Virus record (IMG/VR): IMGVR_UViG_3300046368_001160
Coordinates: 1 to 61,581 of that record
Source of the DNA: a virus
Reading direction: 5' to 3' (one strand)
DNA length: 61,581 bases
Shown here: positions 1-9,100 of the stretch, in pieces
Layout of the letters: every line of letters starts with the position of its first letter
Position numbering within the stretch: the first letter of the stretch is position 1
Made by a program: the position numbers and the translations under genes
The notes under the pieces: generated by a model
The model's database searches: none
Seen by the model: only the letters and a program-made list of their open reading frames with translations
Told to the model about the DNA's origin: nothing

Positions 1-44
1 AACCATTACCTTATTTTATTTTGAATTAGTAGTCAACTTATTTT

Positions 45-440
45 TTAAACTTTTTTAATATTGTATAGACGGGTGCTGACTTCACGATATGAATCACCAT
101 CTACGAGTAGTATTTTATTTTTATACACATTCCAATCTATAACAAAATTGTTATCTAATATGCCGTTATTAAGTTTTTTTATCAAAGCATTTAGTGAGTT
201 AATTGTGTATAGAGTATTTGAATCTTTTTTTCGGTGGACACTTATTGTATTTTTGTAGAAATTACTAGTATTAAATGTATCTTGATTAATGTTGTATGTC
301 AACATCAAACTATTCAAATCGTCTATATCTTGTAATATAAAAATCTTATCAAAAACAATATCATAATATTTCTTTATCGATTCCAATTCTGCATCATAGG
401 AATGCATATCAGTAAATGTGCAAAGTAGTTTTGTTTTCAT
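45..440 (-). CDS. Hypothetical protein, 131 aa
   Basis: I do not recognise this family. The product is 131 residues, rich in Lys, Asn, Ile and Tyr, with no signal peptide or membrane segment. It starts with ATG at 440 behind AAAAGG, about 9 nt upstream, and a TATATTTAT-type element at 460-468 lies just before that. It therefore looks like the start of a new transcription unit after the family A polymerase gene. The charged, alternating helix/strand composition suggests a soluble cytoplasmic protein. Nothing in its surroundings fixes a role. It is real with moderate confidence, because of its length, its start signals and its strand agreement with its neighbours. Confidence 0.6.
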   Translation of the reverse strand: MKTKLLCTFTDMHSYDAELESIKKYYDIVFDKIFILQDIDDLNSLMLTYNINQDTFNTSNFYKNTISVHRKKDSNTLYTINSLNALIKKLNNGILDNNFVIDWNVYKNKILLVDGDSYREVSTRLYNIKKV

Positions 441-459
441 AAGATGTAACCTTTTGGGT

Positions 460-468
460 ATAAATATC
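460..468 (-). promoter_or_regulatory. Putative late promoter element (GATATTTAT)
   Basis: On the minus strand this reads GATATTTAT and sits 19 nt before the ATG at 440. It matches the element that recurs at other unit starts in this window. Confidence 0.45.
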
Positions 469-486
469 TTATTTATGTTTCAAAAC

Positions 487-1773
487 TCAAATTTGCTTCA
501 TATCCCCATAGTTACGACCCATATATGTACGAACCGGATACTTATCGTTTGATGTAATTATAGGTTGCATTTCTTTAATTAACTTGAACTCACTTTTATG
601 CACATCAAATAAAAAAGCATCGTATGTGTAAAGTATCATTTTTGACTTTGATGCTTCTAGGTATTTATTTAGTTTTAATATAACTTCACAATTTTTTTCG
701 GTTTCAGCGGATTGCAGTAGATAATTAAACACTTTATATGAATTAATTTTGTCACCGAAAAATATAGAAGCAATTTTGCGTTTGTAGTACCACGTTTCAA
801 CATAGTTGTTGGTATTATAAAAATCCCAAACTGAATCCACATATTCTGAGATTCGTTTCATAAACGGCACATTGTCTTTGACATCGTCAGTAATTCCACC
901 GTATATTAAATTGAATGTAATTTTCTTAGATAGTTCATATTCATCTTCATTTAGTTCATCTTTTCCATGATAAAGTTTTCCAAGATATTCATGTAAAGAA
1001 GTTCTAGGTAGATCATAATCAAGAAAGTTTGCCAATAGTCTTAAATGGTAACTTTCGTAATCAACCATGATCAATAATCCATCGTCACCAAATCTACTTG
1101 TAAAACAATCTCGTTGACCAGTTTTTTTATTTAACGCAGCGTAATTAACATTACCAAACGCATTACTCGGACGACCCGTTGGAGTCATCATGTTATATTG
1201 ACCAAAAACTAAATTATTTTCATCCACAAGAGTTTGTTTACCCAATTTAAAGTTTTCAACATACATCCCATTTTTTTCTATATCATACAATGCATGAGAA
1301 AACTCTTTTTCGTATTTAAGTAAGTTGGGTTCGAATTTGATGTTACCAATTGAATAGCACAACTTTTTAAAATGCTTTAACAGAACCATAATGGGAACTG
1401 ATCTAAAATCTGTTACTTTAGACTCTAGATAATTGTTATCAATTTCAAGTTTAGATGATAAATACGAACAAACCATAGCATCGTGTGAGTTTTTAATTTC
1501 ATTAACATGATATTTTAATTTTTTTCTGTCAAATATTAACTTCGTTCCCGTTGACTTAAAAATTAAATTAAGAAAATCGACTGGAATATTTGTAGAATCT
1601 GGATGTTCAAACGAAACAATGTAATATTTACGATCCACATTTACCATCAACACAAGAGGTGAGTTTTTGCATACATGGGTATTTGATTTGGTATAATACA
1701 CATTAATGATACTGGAATGTTCATTTAACAAAGAAAGTAAATTCTTTGCATCTGTGGGATTTTCTATAAACAT
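487..1773 (-). CDS. Divergent family A DNA polymerase, short form
   Basis: Template-directed DNA synthesis is the family role. Numbering here is from the possible TTG start at 1812 (441 aa). The ATG at 1773 gives 428 aa and avoids overlap, so I prefer it. The Pol I signature TPTGRP lies near residue 210. Motif A is DYESYHLRLL (Asp251 kept, the usual Glu replaced by His). Motif B is KKITFNLIYGG (Lys296 and Tyr304 kept, the upstream Arg lost). Motif C is YDA, where Pol I has HDE (Asp398 kept, Glu lost). Residues 50-130 resemble a 3'-5' exonuclease fold whose acidic catalytic residues are mostly gone. Both metal-binding Asp residues of the palm remain, so activity is possible. The protein is far shorter than bacterial Pol I. 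It lies just downstream of tail genes, an unusual place for a replicative enzyme. Confidence 0.8.
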   Translation of the reverse strand: MFIENPTDAKNLLSLLNEHSSIINVYYTKSNTHVCKNSPLVLMVNVDRKYYIVSFEHPDSTNIPVDFLNLIFKSTGTKLIFDRKKLKYHVNEIKNSHDAMVCSYLSSKLEIDNNYLESKVTDFRSVPIMVLLKHFKKLCYSIGNIKFEPNLLKYEKEFSHALYDIEKNGMYVENFKLGKQTLVDENNLVFGQYNMMTPTGRPSNAFGNVNYAALNKKTGQRDCFTSRFGDDGLLIMVDYESYHLRLLANFLDYDLPRTSLHEYLGKLYHGKDELNEDEYELSKKITFNLIYGGITDDVKDNVPFMKRISEYVDSVWDFYNTNNYVETWYYKRKIASIFFGDKINSYKVFNYLLQSAETEKNCEVILKLNKYLEASKSKMILYTYDAFLFDVHKSEFKLIKEMQPIITSNDKYPVRTYMGRNYGDMKQI

Positions 1774-1789
1774 ATATAAAGATATTATA

Positions 1790-2209
1790 TTATATATCTC
1801 TATAAAATTCAAGTGGATTATTTAAAAGTAAAGATATTCCTGTCATCCGATTTTTTGCCTTGGAAATAGAATTTAAATTAAATTCTCTGACTCCGAAGAT
1901 TTTACCATCTTGGGTATCGGTTGTTTCGAGTTTTCCTTTTATTTTCCACAAAACCGTAATGCATAAATAAAATGGATTTTTCTGTATGGTGTTGAATTGA
2001 TCCAAACCTACTTCGTATATAGTAGATGTCTCTGCATTTCGTTTTTTTACAAAATATCTTTGAATGTATTCATTTTCGTAATTAATGTCAGAAATTTTTG
2101 GTTTCTTTGAAACTGGATGTGTGAAAATAATGCCATCTAATTTCCCACGATTTTTTGTAAGAGCAGAATATAAACTATTCATGTAAATGTTTTCATCTTC
2201 GTTTTTCAT
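1790..2209 (-). CDS. Hypothetical protein, 139 aa
   Basis: This 139-residue soluble protein follows the baseplate hub gene after 4 nt and ends at 1790, overlapping a possible TTG start of the polymerase gene. The central segment, with TIYEVGLDQF and later ITVLWKIKG, resembles small uncharacterised proteins that I associate with baseplate gene clusters of marine myophages, but I cannot name a family. No signal peptide or membrane helix is visible. Its position suggests either a minor baseplate component or an accessory factor co-transcribed with the hub. Function unknown. Confidence 0.65.
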   Translation of the reverse strand: MKNEDENIYMNSLYSALTKNRGKLDGIIFTHPVSKKPKISDINYENEYIQRYFVKKRNAETSTIYEVGLDQFNTIQKNPFYLCITVLWKIKGKLETTDTQDGKIFGVREFNLNSISKAKNRMTGISLLLNNPLEFYRDI

Positions 2210-2213
2210 ACTT

Positions 2214-5200
2214 TTATCCTGGATAATAATGTGATTCTATTGTAGTTGACCAATCACCATCTCCGATAGTGTGTTTTACACCCTTAATTGCGAATATTCC
2301 GTTATTGAAATATTTAACAGGAACTCCTGCACAATTAAATGTATCATATAACCGCAATCCTTCTATACCATCTAATGTTATTGAAAGGTCTACACCCGGA
2401 AGTGGCATATTATTAATTACATTATTATGTGGATTTAAATCAGATTCGCAGAATTTTTTCATGCGGTTGCTATCTGTATCTACGAGTTCAATTTGAATTT
2501 CAAAATCATTTTTATCTGTTCCATATGAATCATCGTGTATTTTAATGTTTGATCGTATAACTGACATATTTTTGCTGAATCCGTCTTTATTAGTACCGTT
2601 CGTACCGTGGTATGTTAGAATTTCTTGTTTATCTAAATAGTCGGTGGATAAATTGTTGTCTTTTATATGTTTTTTTAGTCGGTCGGGTAATTTATCTTCA
2701 AAGTCATCTTTTCCATGTCTTTTCTTTGTTGCGTGATATGTTTGCAATGCACCCTCGTTTAATCCTGTTTCTTGTCCTTTAAGTTCTTGTAAATGAACTA
2801 AATATGGATATTCAGTTTTATCTGATCCAGGATATACAGACGCAGACACAATTATATAATTTTTATCTTCAGGTTCAAGTTGATCAGATTCTACAAATAC
2901 ATCGGAGGACCAACCATCATAATCATCGTAATTAATTACCTTTCCTATTAAATATTTAGGAAATCTATCAGGATATTTTGTAATTTTATCGTTTCCACCT
3001 GCATTTGCTTCAAATACCAAGTTGCCATCAAAAACTTTTGAATTGGTCGATCCTTCTAATCCTATGTTCGTTCCTACTTTATTTACAAAGTCACCATCTA
3101 CTTGTATTTGATATGTTCTTGGTTGTTTTATATCCCCACCTCCGGATGAACTTGCATATGCGGTTTTTTCTTTTTCTATGTTTGCATTTTTTCCTGTTCG
3201 GATGGTTCGTTCTGCTTTCTCTTTTTTTGCTTTTTCTATATTGTCCAATAAATCTTGTCGTGAACCTCCTTTTAGTACAGTTGGTTTACCGTCTTTGTAG
3301 TAAACCATATCATATTTACCAATTGATATATCAGATTTTCCGTCCGCAGATTTAATTGTATCAGTTGATGGATATACCGGCCAACTTGATTCTGATGCAT
3401 TTTCTATACCGAAATATTTACTAGAAGCTGCAACTATGTATTTCTCTGGATCTTCCATATTTTTAGGTTTGTCATCAATATTTTCAACCTGCTTAGTGTA
3501 GTTTTCAAGTGGATTTTTAGCACCTTGTAATATCAAGTCTTGATCTTCTTTTGCAAAGAATCCGTTTTTCTTATTCATATTACCAAACACTATCATTGAT
3601 GCCATTTCCGAAGATGGTTCTACACTCAAATCCATTTCTCTTACTATACTATCACCACGATGCGAAGGAAATACCCATGCGTCACTTTTCTGTTTTAAAA
3701 CTGGTTCTGATCCTGAAAAGTTTTGATCAACTAAACTTAAAATCGAGTTTGACGAAGTATTGACATCATGTCCAATTATTGCAAATTTCCACATATTACC
3801 ACCGGCAGTTGAAACTTTTTTCATTATATCAAGTAATATAGCAGATGCATTTTCTCCATGCTCAAACGATTCTGTGATTGTATCCAAACTTACATATAAA
3901 TCTTGGATTCGTCCTGAATATCCCATAGTATTTCCTTCTTTGATATCCGAGTAAAAATCCGGAAAAGGTTTTACGACATCTTCGGCTTCTTCCCATGCAT
4001 TTTCTTTAAGGTCTTTTGCGTGTTCACCTAAACTTGCCAAATGTTGTAAATTGTATCCCGATACTGATTTTACAGTAAGTATGCGATGCAAATCATCCCG
4101 TGGACTTTCTTTCATTGCTTGCTCTAATGTCTGTGCACTAGAAACTCCTTCTGGATTCATACTTTTCAGTATATCAATAAAATTTTGAGTTGTTTCTTGA
4201 TATGCAGTTCGTGAATCTCCACTTTCTCCTTTTTTAAGAACAGAAAATCCAGCACCCCCCTTTTTACTTCCATCTGCATTTATACGAGATACAGTTGAAC
4301 CGTGATATGTTTCTTTGTTCCATCTAGGTGCAACTGAATTTGGTATAAGTAGCACACTACCATCAACCGATTTTATATTAGGATGAGCAACACACCGGTT
4401 ACCAAAACACGAAAATTCACATATTCGGGTGTTCTGCTCTTCGGCAACTCTTCTAAAAAATATATTGAATATATCAATTAAATACCCAACGGTTATGTAT
4501 GTTCCTCCATTTGAATTGGATTTTCCTGCCATAAAAGGTTTTGCGGAATTGTATTTATTGAAAGTAAAATATCTTCCACGGGCAAGTGCAACTGCTTGTT
4601 GCTCAGCTGCTCCTAAGTTTATCGAATTTCCTGATCCGGTCACACTTTCCATAATTTTTTGGTCTTCTGGATCAAGGCCATCATTAATAGTTGCACCTAC
4701 ATCATTTTTACCCATTAATGAACGTCTTAATGTGGTATTAATAAATGTTTTTATATCAAGGTATTTATTACTTTCTTTGTTTGGTTTGGCTCCAGTTTGA
4801 TTCATTATTTGTTGACCCACCTCTGACATACAGGAAATTTGTATTGTGCAATCATATCCTCCGTCTTCACGAATAGAATAATTAAAACTTGTAATTAGTC
4901 CCATTGTAAATCCATAGTTACCAAGACCTTTTCTTAAATGCTCTGAAGAAGCCGGAGGTACAGGACCGTGCTTTGCCTCATAAGCATCAGAAACTATATT
5001 TTTTTCATTATTCCATATACGATGAATTTTTCTATATCCATCAGGTGATAAATCTAATAAGGAATCACGTGGGTAGGTGTTCCAACCCCACTCTACTATC
5101 ATAGTCATCCCAGGTTGAAAAAAGTATGGTTCTAAATAATCAAGTTGCGCTTGACTCCAACACGTAAAGTTTACCGTAGTTTTTCTAAAGTTTTTACCTG

Positions 5201-5810
5201 GTTCTATATCCTCGGATTCTATACTGGTTAATCCAGGTGAAGGACGAAACTTATAATCTGGTTCATCGATTTCGTGTCGTTTTGGTTCTTCGTTTGCTCC
5301 TGATGTTGTATATCCTAGCAGTGTTTTTGCTTCACCACCTCCACCGTTTGTTCCATCTCCACGGTCAAATCCGTATGTATCATGAAAGTTTCCATTTCCA
5401 CCTAATACAAATCCGTCCATTATTTCTTTCGTGATTGGATTTTCTACAATGGCACTTGATACAACCCTTGCCCACGAAGTTTTGGGTCCTTTGTATGTGT
5501 TATTATCCCAATCTACAAGTGAATCGGTGTCTTGAGATATAACTGCATTGTATCCACCATTTGCATAACGATTTCCATCTTTATCTTCACCAACTAAATC
5601 TCTTGCCGAATAATTGGATGCTTCACCTCCTGTGGTGTGTGTATAATTTAATCCAAAATTTCTCCAACGATTTAAAAATTCTTCACGCACCCAGTTGCGT
5701 ACATGATTCCGACACGGATATTGTAAAACGTCACCACGTGACCAATCTCTTTCCATAAATGCATCAACTGGTTGATCATTTACATCTCCGTTTAAACTAG
5801 TAGCTTTCAT
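2214..5810 (-). CDS. Large baseplate hub protein (gp27-like C-terminus)
   Basis: This is probably the central hub of the baseplate, joining the tail tube to the tip. It has 1198 residues, about three times T4 gp27. A folded region around residues 200-330 contains FFQPGMTMIVEWGW and a segment reading GLITSFNYSIREDGG, typical of hub beta domains. The C-terminus (DGIEGLRLYDTF, then GIFAIKGVKHTIGDGDWST, with WSTTIESHYYPG at the end) has the usual hub ending, in which a tube-axis beta domain closes with a Trp-Ser/Thr strand. The gene overlaps the gp53-like gene as TAATG, and both sit in the baseplate cluster after the tape measure. The middle is unassigned and may carry tip or fibre-docking domains. 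No lysozyme motif was seen. Confidence 0.7.
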   Translation of the reverse strand: MKATSLNGDVNDQPVDAFMERDWSRGDVLQYPCRNHVRNWVREEFLNRWRNFGLNYTHTTGGEASNYSARDLVGEDKDGNRYANGGYNAVISQDTDSLVDWDNNTYKGPKTSWARVVSSAIVENPITKEIMDGFVLGGNGNFHDTYGFDRGDGTNGGGGEAKTLLGYTTSGANEEPKRHEIDEPDYKFRPSPGLTSIESEDIEPGKNFRKTTVNFTCWSQAQLDYLEPYFFQPGMTMIVEWGWNTYPRDSLLDLSPDGYRKIHRIWNNEKNIVSDAYEAKHGPVPPASSEHLRKGLGNYGFTMGLITSFNYSIREDGGYDCTIQISCMSEVGQQIMNQTGAKPNKESNKYLDIKTFINTTLRRSLMGKNDVGATINDGLDPEDQKIMESVTGSGNSINLGAAEQQAVALARGRYFTFNKYNSAKPFMAGKSNSNGGTYITVGYLIDIFNIFFRRVAEEQNTRICEFSCFGNRCVAHPNIKSVDGSVLLIPNSVAPRWNKETYHGSTVSRINADGSKKGGAGFSVLKKGESGDSRTAYQETTQNFIDILKSMNPEGVSSAQTLEQAMKESPRDDLHRILTVKSVSGYNLQHLASLGEHAKDLKENAWEEAEDVVKPFPDFYSDIKEGNTMGYSGRIQDLYVSLDTITESFEHGENASAILLDIMKKVSTAGGNMWKFAIIGHDVNTSSNSILSLVDQNFSGSEPVLKQKSDAWVFPSHRGDSIVREMDLSVEPSSEMASMIVFGNMNKKNGFFAKEDQDLILQGAKNPLENYTKQVENIDDKPKNMEDPEKYIVAASSKYFGIENASESSWPVYPSTDTIKSADGKSDISIGKYDMVYYKDGKPTVLKGGSRQDLLDNIEKAKKEKAERTIRTGKNANIEKEKTAYASSSGGGDIKQPRTYQIQVDGDFVNKVGTNIGLEGSTNSKVFDGNLVFEANAGGNDKITKYPDRFPKYLIGKVINYDDYDGWSSDVFVESDQLEPEDKNYIIVSASVYPGSDKTEYPYLVHLQELKGQETGLNEGALQTYHATKKRHGKDDFEDKLPDRLKKHIKDNNLSTDYLDKQEILTYHGTNGTNKDGFSKNMSVIRSNIKIHDDSYGTDKNDFEIQIELVDTDSNRMKKFCESDLNPHNNVINNMPLPGVDLSITLDGIEGLRLYDTFNCAGVPVKYFNNGIFAIKGVKHTIGDGDWSTTIESHYYPG

Positions 5811-6103
5811 TAAATTCCATTTATTCTGTTATACTCGGCTATTATCATATTTATATCACGTGGAATTCTAATTTGCGAGCCTAATTTAGCAAACATTGTT
5901 CCTTTGATATTATTTGCAGATGCTATAATCCACCAATAATTTGGATTTCCGTAGAATTTATGTGCTAAGTGGTCTAATCGGGTTTTCTCGACCATTAATA
6001 CGAATGTATCAGAACTTTTTTTTCTAACGGTTGGTAAAATAGAAGTGGATACAATGGTATTTCCATCTTCGTCTGTTTTGGTTGGTATTGTTTTGTATCT
6101 CAT
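5810..6103 (-). CDS. Baseplate wedge protein, gp53-like (LysM-like)
   Basis: This 97-residue protein holds one compact domain. The core reads TRLDHLAHKFYGNPNYWW, followed by IIASANN and SQIRIPRD. This is the LysM-like pattern of T4 gp53 and of short tail proteins, in which a Tyr-Gly-Asn/Asp-Pro-x-x-Trp-Trp stretch and a terminal Arg-Ile-Pro are conserved. T4 gp53 is longer (about 196 aa), so this is a minimal version. In the T4 baseplate this protein staples wedges together and ties them to the hub. Its place between the 1806-aa baseplate protein and the hub supports the assignment. The start is the ATG at 6103, 2 nt after the preceding stop. Confidence 0.8.
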   Translation of the reverse strand: MRYKTIPTKTDEDGNTIVSTSILPTVRKKSSDTFVLMVEKTRLDHLAHKFYGNPNYWWIIASANNIKGTMFAKLGSQIRIPRDINMIIAEYNRINGI

Positions 6104-6105
6104 AA

Positions 6106-9100
6106 TTAAAAATCTGATAATTCCTCTGCGTTTAATAAAGCAGTTTCTTCTTCAGTCAACCACCAACGTTTATGATATTTTATCTTCAGATCGTAATCGT
6201 CTTTGTAAGAATTTAAATTACGTTGTTGCGATGCCATTAGGTTGTCAGGAAGTGTTCTATCATTTACGTCATCTGGTCTATGACCAGGTGGTGTTGTAAC
6301 TGATCCCATTGATATACGAGTTTGTGCAATGTATAATACACCATTGTGAAATACTTTATTTGAAATTATTGCTCGTTCACCGGGACAATTTGCTAATTTA
6401 GGATCATTGACGTATTGGGATTTGTATGAATCGGTTGGATTCCACGTTGGTATGTATTTCATTGTTATATATGCTTCACGTTCATCTCCCGTAAGTGAGT
6501 TTCCTTTATTTAGTATGAATGTGTTTTCTTCAATATTTGCTACATCAGTTTCTTTTCCGTCAAAAACTACTTTCATACACATTCCTGTATCCTCGTCGAA
6601 AATACTGTAATTGTATTGTGCAGTTGATACATCAATTCCTTTTTTACACGCAAGATACGTTGCCACTTCTTTTCTCCATAATTTTTTAACATCATCTTTT
6701 TGTGTGCTAAATTTAGATGATTTAATTTTACACCACCTCGGGTCGGATAAAAATAACTCAACTGGTTTAGGAGCATCTTCACATCCCTCGTTTGATTGAG
6801 ATGTAGGTGTTGCTGGAATTGAAGTACCATCTTTAATTTCTACCGTATGAGTTCCAACTTCTGATGATCTTATTACGACATTCTCAGAACGACCACCCGC
6901 AAAAGTAGATTTTGATTCTTCTGCGGTTACTGATATTTCATAAAGTCCATCTTCAAGTGCTAGTAAAGGTTTTGCTTCAGTTTTATCAGAATATTGAATT
7001 ATTCCATAGTCTTCAACAGTGACCCATCCATATGATCTTGAAGAAGCACTTGCTTTTACTTTTCTTAATGTTACTTTGTATTTATTTGCTCCTGAAATTG
7101 GTGACCATTTCCATATTGGTTTTGAATTATCGGTGGGAGTTTGAGAATGTGGATTTGGTGCTCTCAATGGTTCATCTGGATCATCAGCAGATTCTGCACC
7201 CTTTGCAGAACCATCTTCGTTTGGACCACATCCCATATCAAATTCACCTTCATATTTTGCAGGTTCATTTCCAATATATTCTCCATTCATTCTGGTTGGA
7301 TAACTTTCTTCTCCGTTTACTCCTAAACTTGTTAGTGTGTCTCCTGCATACATCCATTTCATTTGATTTTGTTCATATACAGTTACTGCTCCGTACTTAT
7401 TAGTTGACCAAGATACTTTGTCTGGATCAGCAGGATAAGTCAAATTACCTATATCTTCTTTTGCTACAATGTATGCCATTACATCACCAATCCACATTTT
7501 TATATTTCGTTCAATTGCTTGTTTTATTCCATCGTCAACTTGACTTATTTCGTTTGAAAATGGATCAGCAACTTCAAATCCTACCAATCTACCATGCGAA
7601 TCTTTTTCTCCTTCACTACCTACCTTGTATGGACACTTTGGTGGTTTTGGTGGAACTACTCGTTTGTCAATTTTAACTTCATGTATTCCTTTTGTTGACC
7701 AGTCGGTTCCTGTTCCAGACTTATTCGGCGCACCTGCTTTTACTTCAATTGTATGTAATCCCGACCTCAATTTCATGGGTTCATCTTTATCATCAGTTGG
7801 TGTGTAAGAAGTTTTCTTTGTTACAATAGTTTTTCCTTTAAAATACACTTCGTACATCTCAGCACCTTTTACGGGATCCCAGGTCCAAGTTGGTGTTTTA
7901 TTCGGAGTTGGTGTATCAGTCTTTGGTTTTGGTTCAGGAACTATATTTTTAGGAGGTTCTGGATCATCATTTGAATTACTTCCATCGTCCACAAATTCAA
8001 TTTTTTCAAGTGCATGATCTTTTACCCAAGGAATAAAATGTAATTGTGATGATTTATTATCAAAATAATATCCAAGTTCAAGAGGTGCACTGTCATCTTT
8101 TTCTATTACTTTATTAAACACTTCTTGATCTTTTTCATATTGTCTTATTTTATTTTCTAAAGATTCAACATCAGATTCTTCCATTGCAGATTTATTAGCA
8201 TTGGTCAATTTTCTATCACTTGCAAGATCACGATATTTTTCGTCTGCGTTCCTGATGTCATCATCCGTTGTTCCTTCTAATATTATCAGATAGTTTTCAA
8301 GTTGAATTAATGTCATTTTTTTATCAGTAATTAAATTCCACTTATCTGAGATAATTTGTTGCAAACGTGAATCTTGCATTCTATTTGATATTTTTTCTTT
8401 TTGGAAGCGATTCCAGTTGCCGATTGGTTCGTACTCCAATACACGTTTGTTGGGATCACGAAGTTGCTCAGTTAAATTATTAATCTTTAAAAGTTTTTGT
8501 TTGAGTCTTTCTATTTCTTGTTGTCGCAACCGAGTTCCACCACGGTCTAGTTTTACTGCTTTTTCTTGGTCAGTGTTCATTTCTGTTCCAGTTCCACCTG
8601 CTCCTTGGAGTTCAGATGTCCTACCACCACCAAATGTTTCACCATTTAATGACCAAAACTGTTCAAATATGTAATCTGCGATTTCATTCTCAATGTTTCT
8701 ATCGGCAGCTAAACCTGATATTTTTTCTTTTGTTTTACTGACAAGTGCGTAAAATCCAAATTTTAATTCAGCATATTTTTTGCCTTCTCCGAGTTTTAAC
8801 TGAGCAGATACATCGTTATTAACTTCGTAATTTACATAGTCTGTTGTACCAGGATAAACTTTATGACCCTTGATCATTTTGTCCCGATCTTCTTCATATG
8901 GAATGTAATACAACTCATCATTTTCTATTACAGTACCTTTGTGTTCTTTTCGTGTAAGGTCACCGTATTTTTTAAGACCACGTGTTCCTACATTACCAGG
9001 AGCAGAGAATGTATCGTTCATTCGTTTTGACACAAATTCTGCAAGAAGAGTTTTAACTTGATTTACATTATTATAGTTGTCATTTGTAATTGCATTTTTG

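Noticed and set aside
1-44. Gene at the left edge
   Set aside because: Only 44 AT-rich bases remain after the last stop codon; no reading frame or hairpin can be supported.
5848-5855. T4-type late promoter TATAAATA on the minus strand, about 40 nt before the hub gene
   Set aside because: It lies inside the gp53-like coding sequence and does not recur at other unit starts. In DNA this AT-rich an isolated copy is expected by chance.
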